A stretch of DNA of 64,000 nt, taken from Paenibacillus sp. Root444D2 (lineage in GTDB: Bacteria; Bacillota; Bacilli; Paenibacillales; NBRC-103111). Made by a program: the position numbers and the translations under genes. A model generated the notes under the pieces. The model saw only the letters and a list, made by a program, of their open reading frames with translations, searched no databases and had not been told where the DNA came from. The stretch spans positions 1 through 64,000 of the forward strand of contig NZ_LMEO01000050.1 of NCBI RefSeq assembly GCF_001426375.1. The letters run 5' to 3'. This document shows positions 1 to 8,184 of the stretch, in pieces; positions within the stretch are counted from its first letter, which is position 1; each line of letters starts with the position of its first letter.

Positions 1-151
1 AAGTTAAAGAAAAATGAAGTAAAGCCGTTTAAACTCGCAATTTAATAAGTAATCTGTTGCTTTAGTCGACTAGTGTCCAGTATTAGGGGGTTAGACCGGA
101 TTGTTGTAGAAAATGCAACATCGCCTAATCCAAAACATAAAATTTCAAAAT

Positions 152-180
152 TAAAAAAAGCTGCCCCCAAAGGACAGCTC
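152..180 (-). terminator. Rho-independent terminator of gerW
   Basis: On the minus strand an AGCTGTCC / GGGCAGCT stem (one G-U pair) is followed by a run of seven T. It lies about 20 bases after the gerW stop codon. The remaining bases 1-150 hold no convincing gene. Confidence 0.8.
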
Positions 181-197
181 AAACGAAGGCCAATCAG

Positions 198-698
198 CTA
201 AACAATGAAATTTTGATTTTCGATATTAGTTACATTTGTCCCGGTCGCACCTACAGTACCAGCAGGTGGTGTCTTGGCGCCAAAACCTTTAATCATGCTT
301 TGGATTTTGTCTACCACTTGCGGTGCCGAGTCAATGAGGCGTTCAAGAATATGTGTTTGGTTGTCCAGCGGAACAACCTTCACGCCATTCTTGCCTACGA
401 CGAGGAAAGCAATAGGTGTTATAGATACCCCGCCGCCGCTACCGCCACCGAAAGGAAGAGCAACCTTCGCATTCAGTGCATCGCTTCTACCTACAGTGCC
501 GCCTTCGATTTCAATTTCTGAATCTGTCACGAATTCGCTGCCACCTGCGGCAAAACCGAAACCTACTTTGGAAATCGGCATGATAACACTACCGTCAGGC
601 GTTTCAACAGGGTCACCGACAATCGTGTTAACGTCGACCATTTCTTTAATATTTTCCATGGCGACTTTCATGAGGCCTTGAATCGGGTGTTCGGACAT
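198..698 (-). CDS. ytfJ: GerW/YtfJ family sporulation protein
   Basis: Small soluble spore protein of the GerW (YtfJ) family, which in Bacillus is made in the forespore and is needed for normal germination. The 166-residue product starts MSEHPIQGLMKVAMENIK. It carries the family's 'PISKVGFGFAAGGSEF' segment and the Gly-rich 'GGGSGGGVSITPIAFLVV' core. An in-frame start 12 codons upstream is possible, but a strong AAGGAGG eight bases before the ATG at 698 decides for the shorter form. Its upstream neighbour ytfI is also its partner gene in B. subtilis, so the two probably form one transcription unit ending at the terminator just downstream. Confidence 0.92.
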   Translation of the reverse strand: MSEHPIQGLMKVAMENIKEMVDVNTIVGDPVETPDGSVIMPISKVGFGFAAGGSEFVTDSEIEIEGGTVGRSDALNAKVALPFGGGSGGGVSITPIAFLVVGKNGVKVVPLDNQTHILERLIDSAPQVVDKIQSMIKGFGAKTPPAGTVGATGTNVTNIENQNFIV

Positions 699-815
699 GA
701 TCGTATTCCTCCTTAGAATTGTTAGCCAGATCAACTGGCATCGGAAGCAAAAACGTCAAAATGCAATAATGGTTCATTTGTATAGTGCCCTTAGTGGAAT
801 ATCGTTATGTACACT

Positions 816-1526
816 TTAAGAAGCAGTTTTAACTCGTGACCTTATCTTCATTGTTTTCAAAACAATTTGAATCCATATGCGAATACCACCTTTTACTTTG
901 GCAGCTCTGCTAATTAAACGAACTCCTGCAACTACTACAAACCATACGCGGATACGTCCTGCAAAACGAAAATCGGTAGAAAATTGTTTCTCATTGTATT
1001 GCGGAATAACATCAATCTGCGGCTTAGCCGTTAATTTCACATAGCGAATGGAAAAACCAAGCAGCGAAGATTTGATTCCCCATATAGCCCCTGTTGTAAT
1101 TGCTGTTTCAGGAGCATCACCTACGCCTACACGAGTTATCCATTTCAAATCGGTACATTCGACTTTCGCTAATGTCTGCTTCGTCCAATCATAAAGGTTT
1201 AATGTATGTACAAGTGCTTCCTTTGCTTGATTGTAAAGGTAGATTATTTTTTCTTTGGTGATATGATCCTTGTTTTCATCTTTAAGTTCGGAACTGGATT
1301 TGGTTATGGTTTCAGATTTAATCATGATCCCCTTCGTAAAGCCTTTGAATTGTATGATTGGAATGACGTAACGATAGCGTATAAGCCCGAATAGCGCCCG
1401 CATTTCCACTGATAACGTATCGTTGTCCTTCACTCTGGTGAAGTTGAACTCTCCACGAATGAAACTGAATAAGAAAACGATGATCGCAAAAATGATCAAA
1501 AGAAACACAATCCACAGCCACAACAA
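816..1526 (-). CDS. ytfI: DUF2953 membrane protein (YtfI)
   Basis: Protein of 236 residues with one N-terminal membrane segment (about residues 3-24, LWIVFLLIIFAIIVFLFSF) followed by a basic, soluble domain. This fits the DUF2953 (YtfI) family found next to ytfJ in spore formers; its biochemical role is unknown. Translation appears to start at UUG: AGGAGGG precedes the two TTG codons at 1526 with a nine-base gap and there is no ATG nearby. The gene is cut off from scpB by a terminator, and its leader contains three 36-base palindromic repeats, so its mRNA 5' end is probably strongly folded. Confidence 0.8.
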   Translation of the reverse strand: MLWLWIVFLLIIFAIIVFLFSFIRGEFNFTRVKDNDTLSVEMRALFGLIRYRYVIPIIQFKGFTKGIMIKSETITKSSSELKDENKDHITKEKIIYLYNQAKEALVHTLNLYDWTKQTLAKVECTDLKWITRVGVGDAPETAITTGAIWGIKSSLLGFSIRYVKLTAKPQIDVIPQYNEKQFSTDFRFAGRIRVWFVVVAGVRLISRAAKVKGGIRIWIQIVLKTMKIRSRVKTAS

Positions 1527-1547
1527 CTTAGAATCCCTCCTAATATA

Positions 1548-1684
1548 GGGATCTTTGAGCTATGCTCAAAGTCTCTCCGCTCTGGGATCTTTGAGCTATG
1601 CTCAAAGTCTCTCCGCTCTGGGATCTTTGAGCTATGCTCAAAGTCTCTCCGCTCTGGGATCTTGAGCATTGCCCAAAGACTCCG
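1548..1684. repeat. Tandem 36-bp palindromic repeat (family B)
   Basis: Three identical 36-base units (1548-1583, 1584-1619, 1620-1655) and a degraded fourth. Each contains the perfect inverted repeat CTTTGAGC-TAT-GCTCAAAG. The array ends a few bases before the ytfI ribosome binding site. A related palindrome occurs in the spoIIAA leader at 16660-16677. There are no spacers, so this is not a CRISPR array. Confidence 0.9.
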
Positions 1685-1689
1685 TTCAA

Positions 1690-1734
1690 CAAAAAACTCC
1701 GCCTGCAAGAATAAGTCTTCTCGTAGGTGGAGTT
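1690..1734 (-). terminator. Terminator of the scpB transcription unit
   Basis: Minus-strand hairpin with AACTCC / GGAGTT at the base and further pairing (CCT/AGG, AGAA/TTCT), followed by TTTTG. It lies 45 bases after scpB and before the ytfI leader. Confidence 0.75.
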
Positions 1735-1777
1735 AGTATGACCCTAAAAAGGAAATGAAATGCATGTGAGCGGGTTC

Positions 1778-2401
1778 TTATTCAGTTTCATCATTTACAT
1801 CTTCAAGCGTAAGCTGCTTCTGATCCCCGCCTAATCGGTCAAATAATAGACGTGTTTCTTCTTCAAGATCGAAATTCCCTTGGAAGCTTGCTGAATCTGG
1901 GAGCTCTGTAATCGAACTAAGCCCGAAGTATTCTAGAAATTGCTTGGAGGTTCCGTACAATATCGGTCTACCTACCGCATCGGCGCGTCCGACTTCCGTT
2001 ATCAAGTCTTTGCCCGTTAAGGTTGCCAAGGCCCGATCACATTTCACGCCGCGGATCTCCTCAATTTCGACCCTTGTAATTGGCTGTTTATAAGCAACGA
2101 TGGATAAAGTCTCTAACGCGGCTTGCGATAAGGATGATCGTGAAGGTGAATAAGCTAATCGTTCAAAATAGGGCGCATGCTCAGCTAAGGTCGTTAACTG
2201 ATACGCTCCAGCTACTTCCACAATCTGAATGCCACGACCTTTTCGTTTGAACTCTGTTCTCATATCTTTAAGCAGATCACGAACCAAATAAAGATCAAGC
2301 TCCATGACTTCAGCTAATTGCTTGGCATCCAAACCTTCGTCGCCAGAGGCAAAGAGCAGTCCTTCAATAATTGATTTCATCTGTTGGAAATTGAGTGTCA
2401 A
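1778..2401 (-). CDS. scpB: Segregation and condensation protein ScpB
   Basis: Kleisin-associated winged-helix subunit of the SMC-ScpA-ScpB complex, which loads at the origin and organises the chromosome. The sequence shows the two winged-helix modules typical of ScpB: 'IIEGLLFASGDEGLDAKQLAEV' near the N terminus, and the conserved 'ALETLSIVAYKQPITRVEIE' and 'IRGVKCDRALATL' block in the middle. I place the start at the TTG at 2401, because AGGAGG lies nine bases upstream; the ATG at 2380 is the alternative. Either way the gene overlaps the end of scpA, so the two subunits are translationally coupled. Confidence 0.93.
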   Translation of the reverse strand: MTLNFQQMKSIIEGLLFASGDEGLDAKQLAEVMELDLYLVRDLLKDMRTEFKRKGRGIQIVEVAGAYQLTTLAEHAPYFERLAYSPSRSSLSQAALETLSIVAYKQPITRVEIEEIRGVKCDRALATLTGKDLITEVGRADAVGRPILYGTSKQFLEYFGLSSITELPDSASFQGNFDLEEETRLLFDRLGGDQKQLTLEDVNDETE

Positions 2402-3155
2402 TGTCAGAAACCTCCTCTTTCGCTTGGATGACGATGTCTTCAAACAGCTTGTACTGATAGCAAATAACTTTTTTCATTTTCATTAATTCGAGTATCGCTA
2501 AGAAAGTCACAACAATTTCTTCACGTGTCATTTCGTAATCGAATAGCTTCGAGAAAAGCAGCTTGCCGCCTTTAACTCTAAGTAAATCGACTACCTCTCT
2601 AATGCGTTCTTTGACAGATATTTCATCTCTACGTATTCTCGTAACCACATTGCGGTTAGCCAGCTTCCTTAGCGTTCGCTGAAAGGCAAACAACAGATCT
2701 GCGACATCAAGCCCCTCAACCGGGTTCTCCTGGATGTCAGGCAAGTATGATGTCAAATCCTCAGGTTCTCGCGTGTAAACCAGACTACGTTCTACTTCTT
2801 TATCCCTAAGCATATCGGCAATCGATTTGTACTTTCGGTATTCAATCAGCTTCGCAACAAGTTCTGCGCGAGGATCTAGCGAGTCGTCCATATCATCAAA
2901 ATATTCATCAAATTCAATAACAGGCGGCTTAGGTAATAGCATTTTGCTCTTGATAGAGAGAAGAGTTGCTGCCATCACAAGAAATTCACTCGTAATATCC
3001 AGCTCCAATTCATGCATGGCTTGAACATAACCCAAGTATTGGTCTGTAATTTCTTTGATCGGAATATTATAAATGTCAAGTTCATTTTTATCGATAAGAT
3101 GAAGCAATAGATCAAGGGGGCCTTCAAATGCTTCTAGCTTATAGGTTACTTTCAT
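2364..3155 (-). CDS. scpA: Segregation and condensation protein ScpA
   Basis: Kleisin subunit that bridges the SMC heads. The N terminus KLEAFEGPLDLLLHLIDKNE is the standard ScpA start, and the C-terminal winged helix runs from about residue 180 ('KGGKLLFSKLFDYEMTREE'). At 263 residues the length is normal for the family. AGGGGGAG precedes the ATG. The 3' end overlaps scpB by 38 bases. It follows the M50 protease gene after 16 bases, so it probably belongs to the transcript that starts in the riboflavin operon or has an internal promoter. Confidence 0.95.
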   Translation of the reverse strand: MKVTYKLEAFEGPLDLLLHLIDKNELDIYNIPIKEITDQYLGYVQAMHELELDITSEFLVMAATLLSIKSKMLLPKPPVIEFDEYFDDMDDSLDPRAELVAKLIEYRKYKSIADMLRDKEVERSLVYTREPEDLTSYLPDIQENPVEGLDVADLLFAFQRTLRKLANRNVVTRIRRDEISVKERIREVVDLLRVKGGKLLFSKLFDYEMTREEIVVTFLAILELMKMKKVICYQYKLFEDIVIQAKEEVSDIDTQFPTDEINY

Positions 3156-3171
3156 TTCGTTCTCCCCCTTG

Positions 3172-3810
3172 TCATATTGAAAATAGATTCATAACAAATT
3201 GCGCGGCAAACGGATAAACATGTCCGAGCGCCCATTGACCAACTGGTGTAATCAATAAAACAATAACTAGAATAAGTGCATAACGTTGATTCCGTGTAAA
3301 CCAGCCTTGCTTATGAGAAGGAACAAGTCCTTTCAAAACATGCCATCCGTCGAGCGGGTAAAGGGGCAGCATATGTATCAGACAAATCATTAAATTAACG
3401 ATGACGCAGTACTGCAAATAGACTCGCCACTGTTCAACGGTTATGGACTCGGTCCCTCCTAACAAAGCAGGAAGAAAGAAGTAGAGCCACCAGAAGAACA
3501 AAACGAGCAACAAATTCGTAAAAGGACCCGCTAAATAAACAAGTGTATGGGATAGCCTCGGTCTTTTCTTAAATCGTGATTCATCTACCGGTAATCTCTT
3601 CGACCAGCCATAGGGTCCGAAGATGATCATAGCTAGCCCCAAGGCATCTAAATGTGCCAAGGGGTTTAGCGATAACCGTTTGCTTTCTCGAGCTGTACGA
3701 TCTCCGAGCAGCCAAGCTACCCCCGAATGAGCTGCGTCGTGCAGCGTCATTGCGATCAGAAAAGCGAACAACCTGGGCAGCAGTGTTTCCAGATGATAAT
3801 AAGAAAGCAT
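3172..3810 (-). CDS. Site-2-protease (M50) family membrane protein
   Basis: Integral membrane protein of 212 residues resembling the YwhC-type M50 site-2 proteases, with several hydrophobic segments. The metal-binding motif, HExxH in most members, reads HDAAH here (about residues 24-28, context MTLHDAAHSGVAWLLGD). The conserved LNPLAHLDALG and the C-terminal 'LYPLDGWHVLKG' (the LDG motif carrying the third ligand) are present. Substrate is unknown. Asp in place of the catalytic Glu could lower or abolish proteolysis, or be a lineage-specific variant. The ATG overlaps the ribH stop by one base (TAATG), so translation is coupled to the riboflavin operon. Confidence 0.85.
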   Translation of the reverse strand: MLSYYHLETLLPRLFAFLIAMTLHDAAHSGVAWLLGDRTARESKRLSLNPLAHLDALGLAMIIFGPYGWSKRLPVDESRFKKRPRLSHTLVYLAGPFTNLLLVLFFWWLYFFLPALLGGTESITVEQWRVYLQYCVIVNLMICLIHMLPLYPLDGWHVLKGLVPSHKQGWFTRNQRYALILVIVLLITPVGQWALGHVYPFAAQFVMNLFSI

Positions 3811-4280
3811 TACGAAGTGAATTGCTTCGTCAAATTCGCCATTTCAATCGCTGTTACGGCAGCTTCCCAGCCTTTATTTCCAGCTTTGGTACCCGCGCGT
3901 TCCACCGCTTGCTCAATGGAATCTGTAGTCAAGACGCCGAAAATCGTAGGTACGCCTGTTTTCAGGTTAATAGCAGAAACACCTTTCGCTACTTCGCTGC
4001 ACACATAATCAAAATGCGGTGTTGATCCTCGAATTACCGCACCTAGTGTAATAACAGCATCGTATTTCCCGCTTTCTGCCATTTTTTGAGCGATTAACGG
4101 AAGTTCAAATGCGCCTGGAACCCAAGCAATATCTACTTCATCTTCATTGACACCATGACGTTTCAGAGCGTCCTGTGCGCCACCCAACAATTTGGATGTA
4201 ATAAATTCATTGAAACGACCTACAACGATACCATATTTTAAATTTTGCGAAATTAAATGTCCTTCAAAAATGTTAGCCAT
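3810..4280 (-). CDS. ribH: 6,7-dimethyl-8-ribityllumazine synthase
   Basis: Condenses 5-amino-6-ribitylaminouracil with 3,4-dihydroxy-2-butanone 4-phosphate, the penultimate step to riboflavin; the family forms icosahedral 60-mers. Diagnostic motifs are [23 protein letters not shown] and [17 protein letters not shown], with catalytic His near residue 89. At 156 residues it is full length. AAAGGGAG precedes the ATG. It is the last riboflavin gene of the operon. Confidence 0.97.
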   Translation of the reverse strand: MANIFEGHLISQNLKYGIVVGRFNEFITSKLLGGAQDALKRHGVNEDEVDIAWVPGAFELPLIAQKMAESGKYDAVITLGAVIRGSTPHFDYVCSEVAKGVSAINLKTGVPTIFGVLTTDSIEQAVERAGTKAGNKGWEAAVTAIEMANLTKQFTS

Positions 4281-4330
4281 GGTGAGATACTCCCTTTCTT
4301 ATTTGAACAATTATTTGGATTAGATTGGAT

Positions 4331-5557
4331 TTAAATGCCGCTGCCCGAGTCGTGGAAACTGAGCATATGACCAAGTTTGTTTTTCTTCGTTTGTAAATAA
4401 TGGAGGTTATCAGCCTTACTATCCATTTGAATCGGAACCCGCTCAACCACTTCAAGGCCGTAGCCTTCTAGTCCTCTAATTTTGCGAGGATTATTCGTTA
4501 ATAGACGAAGCTGCGTGATGCCAAGATCTTTCAAAATTTGCGCACCAATCCCATAATCCCGAAGATCTGGAGCAAAGCCTAGCTTAATATTCGCTTCTAC
4601 GGTGTCTAATCCCTGCTCTTGCAAGGCATAAGCCTTCAATTTATTGATTAAACCGATTCCGCGGCCTTCCTGTCGCATATATAATAATACACCATTGCCC
4701 TCTTCATCAATCTGTTTTAATGCGGCATCCAATTGTGGACCGCAGTCACAGCGATGAGAATGGAAAACATCCCCAGTTAAACACTCGGAATGCACACGTA
4801 CCAAAGTCGGTTTTGAAGGGTCAATTGTCCCTTTAACAAGGGCTACGTGTTCTTTGTTATCAAGCAGGTTCGTATAGGCAATTGCCTTGAAAACGCCGAA
4901 GTCGGTAGGAAGTTTAATTTCAACCTCACGTTCAACTAATTTCTCCTGCTGATTCCTGTAATGGATTAAGTCCTGAATCGTGATAATACACAAGTCGTGT
5001 TTCGTTGCAATCTCCATCAGATCCGGTACACGAGCCATCGTCCCGTCTTCCTTGATGACTTCACAAATGACGCCTGCTGGGTAAGAGCCACACAAGATAG
5101 CTAGATCTATTGTCGCTTCTGTATGTCCAGCTCTGCGAAGGACGCCCCCCTTCTTGGCAATCAGAGGGAAAATATGGCCAGGTCTGCGGAAATCCTGCGG
5201 TTTTGTTCCGGGATCAATCAAGCCCATAATCGTTCTTGAACGCTCATGCGCAGATATCCCTGTGCTTGTATCCATATGGTCAACAGAAACGGTAAACGCT
5301 GTTCCGTGATAATCCGTATTCCGAGCGACCATGGGAGGCAGCTCAAGTTCTTGTGCACGTTCTTCCGTTATAGGTGCACAAACGAGCCCGCGTCCCTCTC
5401 TGATCATGAAATTAATGACTTCTGGCGTAGTTTTATCAGCAAGTGCGATAAAATCGCCTTCGTTCTCACGATCCTCATCGTCTACAACAATAATGACTTT
5501 TCCAAGTTTAAGATCCTCTAACGCTTCGTCTATGGTGTTGAAGTTTATTTGTGTCAT
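4331..5557 (-). CDS. ribBA: Bifunctional DHBP synthase / GTP cyclohydrolase II
   Basis: Makes both riboflavin precursors. The N-terminal half is 3,4-dihydroxy-2-butanone-4-phosphate synthase ([17 protein letters not shown], '[10 protein letters not shown]'). The C-terminal half is GTP cyclohydrolase II with the zinc ligands in '[19 protein letters not shown]' and '[16 protein letters not shown]'. The chosen ATG at 5557 has AGGAG eight bases upstream; a GTG two codons earlier is too close to it. The upstream 200 bases before the gene consist of tandem palindromic repeats, and the last one runs directly into the ribosome binding site. Confidence 0.97.
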   Translation of the reverse strand: MTQINFNTIDEALEDLKLGKVIIVVDDEDRENEGDFIALADKTTPEVINFMIREGRGLVCAPITEERAQELELPPMVARNTDYHGTAFTVSVDHMDTSTGISAHERSRTIMGLIDPGTKPQDFRRPGHIFPLIAKKGGVLRRAGHTEATIDLAILCGSYPAGVICEVIKEDGTMARVPDLMEIATKHDLCIITIQDLIHYRNQQEKLVEREVEIKLPTDFGVFKAIAYTNLLDNKEHVALVKGTIDPSKPTLVRVHSECLTGDVFHSHRCDCGPQLDAALKQIDEEGNGVLLYMRQEGRGIGLINKLKAYALQEQGLDTVEANIKLGFAPDLRDYGIGAQILKDLGITQLRLLTNNPRKIRGLEGYGLEVVERVPIQMDSKADNLHYLQTKKNKLGHMLSFHDSGSGI

Positions 5558-5573
5558 ATTCACCTCTCCTAAA

Positions 5574-5759
5574 AGCTTTGCTTTAGCAAAGCTGGCTTCG
5601 TAAGCGTAAACTTGAGTTTTGCTTTTGCAAAACTTTCTTCGTAAGCATAATCTGAGCTTTGGTTTAGCAAAGCAGGCTTCGTAAGCCTAAACTTGAGCTT
5701 TGCTTAGCAAAGCTGGCTTCGTAAGCGTAAACTTGAGCTTTGCATAGCAAAGCTTTTTT
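5574..5759. repeat. Tandem ~40-bp palindromic repeat (family A)
   Basis: Four units of 40-41 bases (starting 5574, 5615, 5655, 5696) and a partial fifth (5736-5759). Each has a palindromic core such as AGCTTTGCTTTAGCAAAGCT followed by GGCTTCGTAAGCGTAAACTTG. They fill the whole gap between ribE and ribBA, so the polycistronic mRNA carries five consecutive hairpins here. Single related copies lie at 19455-19492 and 41536-41585. Confidence 0.92.
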
Positions 5760-5766
5760 CAAGTTC

Positions 5767-6438
5767 CTACATAAAGCCGTTATCGGCAAGAAAGCTCGCA
5801 GTTAGCGTACTTTGCTTTTTCCCGTTTCCATCCGAAGATTCAGATGGACCGAACTTTAGTAGACGCTCCATATATTTGCCTAGCACATCGCATTCTATGT
5901 TGACTGTATCCCCGGCCTTTTTATCATGTAGGACCGTTTGAGCAAGGGTATGCGGGATGATGGATACCGCCACTTCACGATCATTTACATCAACAACGGT
6001 AAGGCTTATGCCGTCAACGGTGATGGAACCCCCGGAAATGATATATCGGAAAATATGCTTGTTCTCCGGTTCGAACCGGTAAACAACGGCATTTTCTTCG
6101 GGTATTCGTGAAAGGATCGTTGCGATTGCATCTACATGCCCTTGAACAATATGCCCGCCGAAACGGCCATTCGCTGACATTGCTCGCTCCAAATTCACGC
6201 GTGTGCCTGTTTGTAGTTTGCGAAGATTCGTCTTGCGGTATGTTTCTGGCATAACATCCACGGAAAATGAGTCGTTATCAAAGGATATAACCGTCAAACA
6301 GACGCCATTTACAGAAATACTGTCACCCAGGTGGACATCTTCTAGTACTTTCTTGGCTGCGATGGTCAATACCATCGCTTGCCCTTGACTATGAATGCGG
6401 CGCATGTGGCCGATTTCTTCGATAATTCCGGTAAACAT
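5767..6438 (-). CDS. ribE: Riboflavin synthase (alpha subunit)
   Basis: Dismutates two molecules of ribityllumazine to riboflavin. The internal duplication typical of the enzyme is visible: an N-terminal barrel with FTGIIEEIG, 'SVNGVCLTV' and 'GRFGGHIVQGHVD', then a second barrel with 'GSITVDGISLTVVDV' and 'VNIECDVLGKYMERLL'. The 223-residue length is normal, with a short extra C-terminal tail. GGAGGG precedes the ATG. It is second in the ribD-ribE-ribBA-ribH operon. Confidence 0.97.
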   Translation of the reverse strand: MFTGIIEEIGHMRRIHSQGQAMVLTIAAKKVLEDVHLGDSISVNGVCLTVISFDNDSFSVDVMPETYRKTNLRKLQTGTRVNLERAMSANGRFGGHIVQGHVDAIATILSRIPEENAVVYRFEPENKHIFRYIISGGSITVDGISLTVVDVNDREVAVSIIPHTLAQTVLHDKKAGDTVNIECDVLGKYMERLLKFGPSESSDGNGKKQSTLTASFLADNGFM

Positions 6439-6454
6439 GCAAGCCCTCCATTCG

Positions 6455-7564
6455 TTAGCTCTTATAATTCGGATAGCCGGTTACGCAAATATCCGGTCCG
6501 AACTGCTCGACCTTGAGTCGGTCGAGCGTAATCGCATCATCCATCTTCGCGAAGCCATCGAAGTTGATGTTTACAGGTGCTGCAGAGCCTCCGCCGATGA
6601 GTTTCGGCGCAAACATCAGCACCAGCTTGTCGATCAGGCGCTGCTCCAGCATAGCGCCGTTGAGCTTCCCTCCACCCTCTAGGAGGATGGAGCCAATCTC
6701 GCGCTCGCCGAGCTGCCGCATGGCGAGCGTCAGGTCCACCTGCGGGCCGTCCCCGCAGGTGAGGACCGTGATGCCGCGCGCTTCCAGCGCGGCACGCCGC
6801 TCTGCGGGCGCCTGTGCGCTCGCGAGCAGGATCGTCGGCTGACGATCCTGCTCCGTGAGCACCCGGGCGCCCAGCGGGACTCGCAGGAGCGAGTCCGCGA
6901 CGATCCGTACCGGCTGCACAGCCGGTACGTCGACGCGCGCGCTCAGCAGCGGGTCGTCGGCGATGACGGTGCCGACGCCGACCATGATCCCCTGATGCCG
7001 ATGGCGCAGGGTATGAACGAAGGCACGCGACGCTGGCGACGTGATCCACTTGCTGTCGCCGGTCTTCGAGGCGATGCGACCGTCTAGCGTGCTTGCCGTC
7101 TTCATCGTCACATAAGGCATGCGGGTGACGATGTATTTGTTGAAGGCCTCGTTCATTGCCGCGGCCTCCTCTGCAAGCAGCCCAACCGCCACGTCGAGAC
7201 CGTGCTCGCGCAGCTTAGCGATGCCAGTCCCAGCAACCTGCGGGTTCGGATCCGTTCCAGCGACGACAACCCGTGACACGCCGGCCTCAATGAGTCGGTC
7301 GCTGCACGGTGGCGTCTTTCCAAAGTGACTGCACGGCTCTAATGTCACATAAGCCGTGCTGCCCTTAGCTTCCTCGCCTGCCATTTGCAAGGCGAGAACC
7401 TCGGCATGGCCATGTCCGCGCTTCAGGTGCGCTCCCATGCCAACAATGCGTCCATTTTTAACAAGGACACACCCTACTACGGGATTAATCCCTGTCTGAC
7501 CAAGAGCACTTTCAGCCATTTGAAGAGCAAGTCTCATGTAAGCTTCGTCATTCAGTACATGCAC
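6455..7564 (-). CDS. ribD: Bifunctional pyrimidine deaminase/reductase RibD
   Basis: First enzyme after GTP cyclohydrolase II. The N-terminal zinc deaminase domain has the HAE motif (about residues 53-55) and the PCSHFGKTPPC zinc site (about 77-87). The C-terminal reductase domain shows 'MKTASTLDGRIASKTGDSKW' and 'GSILLEGGGKLNGAML'. The start is set at the GTG at 7564, eight bases after GGCGG; a GTG three codons upstream is too close. The segment from about 6530 to 7320 is clearly richer in G and C than the flanking rib genes, although the reading frame is intact. Confidence 0.95.
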   Translation of the reverse strand: MHVLNDEAYMRLALQMAESALGQTGINPVVGCVLVKNGRIVGMGAHLKRGHGHAEVLALQMAGEEAKGSTAYVTLEPCSHFGKTPPCSDRLIEAGVSRVVVAGTDPNPQVAGTGIAKLREHGLDVAVGLLAEEAAAMNEAFNKYIVTRMPYVTMKTASTLDGRIASKTGDSKWITSPASRAFVHTLRHRHQGIMVGVGTVIADDPLLSARVDVPAVQPVRIVADSLLRVPLGARVLTEQDRQPTILLASAQAPAERRAALEARGITVLTCGDGPQVDLTLAMRQLGEREIGSILLEGGGKLNGAMLEQRLIDKLVLMFAPKLIGGGSAAPVNINFDGFAKMDDAITLDRLKVEQFGPDICVTGYPNYKS

Positions 7565-7604
7565 GAAGTTCACCGCCTTTCAGGTTCATTCCAAAATTTG
7601 AATG

Positions 7605-7638
7605 CAAAAAGGCCCCTCCGTGTATCGGATAGGGGCCA
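7605..7638 (-). terminator. Terminator controlled by the FMN riboswitch
   Basis: Minus-strand GGCCCC / GGGGCC hairpin followed by TTTTT, located between the FMN aptamer and ribD. It is the likely expression platform for transcriptional attenuation of the rib operon. The roughly 610 bases between ribD and ppiB hold this leader and the ppiB terminator and no gene. Confidence 0.85.
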
Positions 7639-7802
7639 GAGATTGTCTAGATAACACGAAGAAGCTTCATCCATCCATACTTGCCGCATTTTTGATCAAA
7701 TCAAACAACAACGACGTATCTGCTTCAAAAAACAGACCTGCCGAATTTTTGTTTACGTGAAAAAATGTACAAGCATGCATAGCGAATCAAATGTTCGCGT
7801 TT

Positions 7803-7979
7803 TCCTTCTCCCATCCAGACTATACTGTCGGTTCCGGAATTGCACCGGATCAGCCGTAGCGAAGCTGTGTGTCAGGTACCGCTAGCTTCAAAACGGGTCA
7901 CGGACTTATCGAAACCATGTAACGGGTACATGCTATCGAATCACCGCCGGTGTGGAATTTCACCACGCCCCGAAGGTTT
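7803..7979 (-). promoter_or_regulatory. FMN riboswitch (RFN element)
   Basis: The minus strand carries the RFN hallmarks in order: CTTCGGGGCGTGGTGAAATT, CCACACCGGCGGTGA, GTCCGTGACCCG, a variable arm, CTGATCCGGTGCAATTCCGG, ACCGACAGTATAGTC, and GGATGGGAGAAGGA. It lies upstream of ribD and should shut down the riboflavin operon when FMN is abundant. Confidence 0.97.
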
Positions 7980-8131
7980 TGCATACATATGAAAGTAACT
8001 TACAACTAAGAACTAGCTAAAAATTACTTTGGTAATGAAAAATTTATCACTCACACTTACAAAAAGCAAGTGCTTTTTTCCTTTTCACATTAATTTCTTA
8101 CTTTTTCAATGAATTCACTCGGAATTAAATC

Positions 8132-8168
8132 AAAAAAGAAACCTATTGAAATAAATCAACAGGCCTCT
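8132..8168 (-). terminator. Terminator of ppiB
   Basis: Minus-strand 12-base-pair stem (GAGGCCTGTTGA with TCAATAGGTTTC, three G-U pairs) followed by TTTTTT, immediately after ppiB. Confidence 0.8.
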
Positions 8169-8184
8169 TTTCGAATATGTCGAA

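Noticed and set aside
1548-1684. CRISPR-like array of 36-base repeats
   Set aside because: The units are directly abutting with no spacers, and no cas genes are present.
1496-1708. Minus-strand open frame with three repeats of KIPERRDFEHSS
   Set aside because: It is the translation of the 36-base DNA repeat, in a leader before ytfI, with no ribosome binding site.
6537-7049. 170-codon minus-strand frame inside ribD
   Set aside because: Arg/Ala/Gly-rich shadow of ribD in another frame, caused by high GC content.
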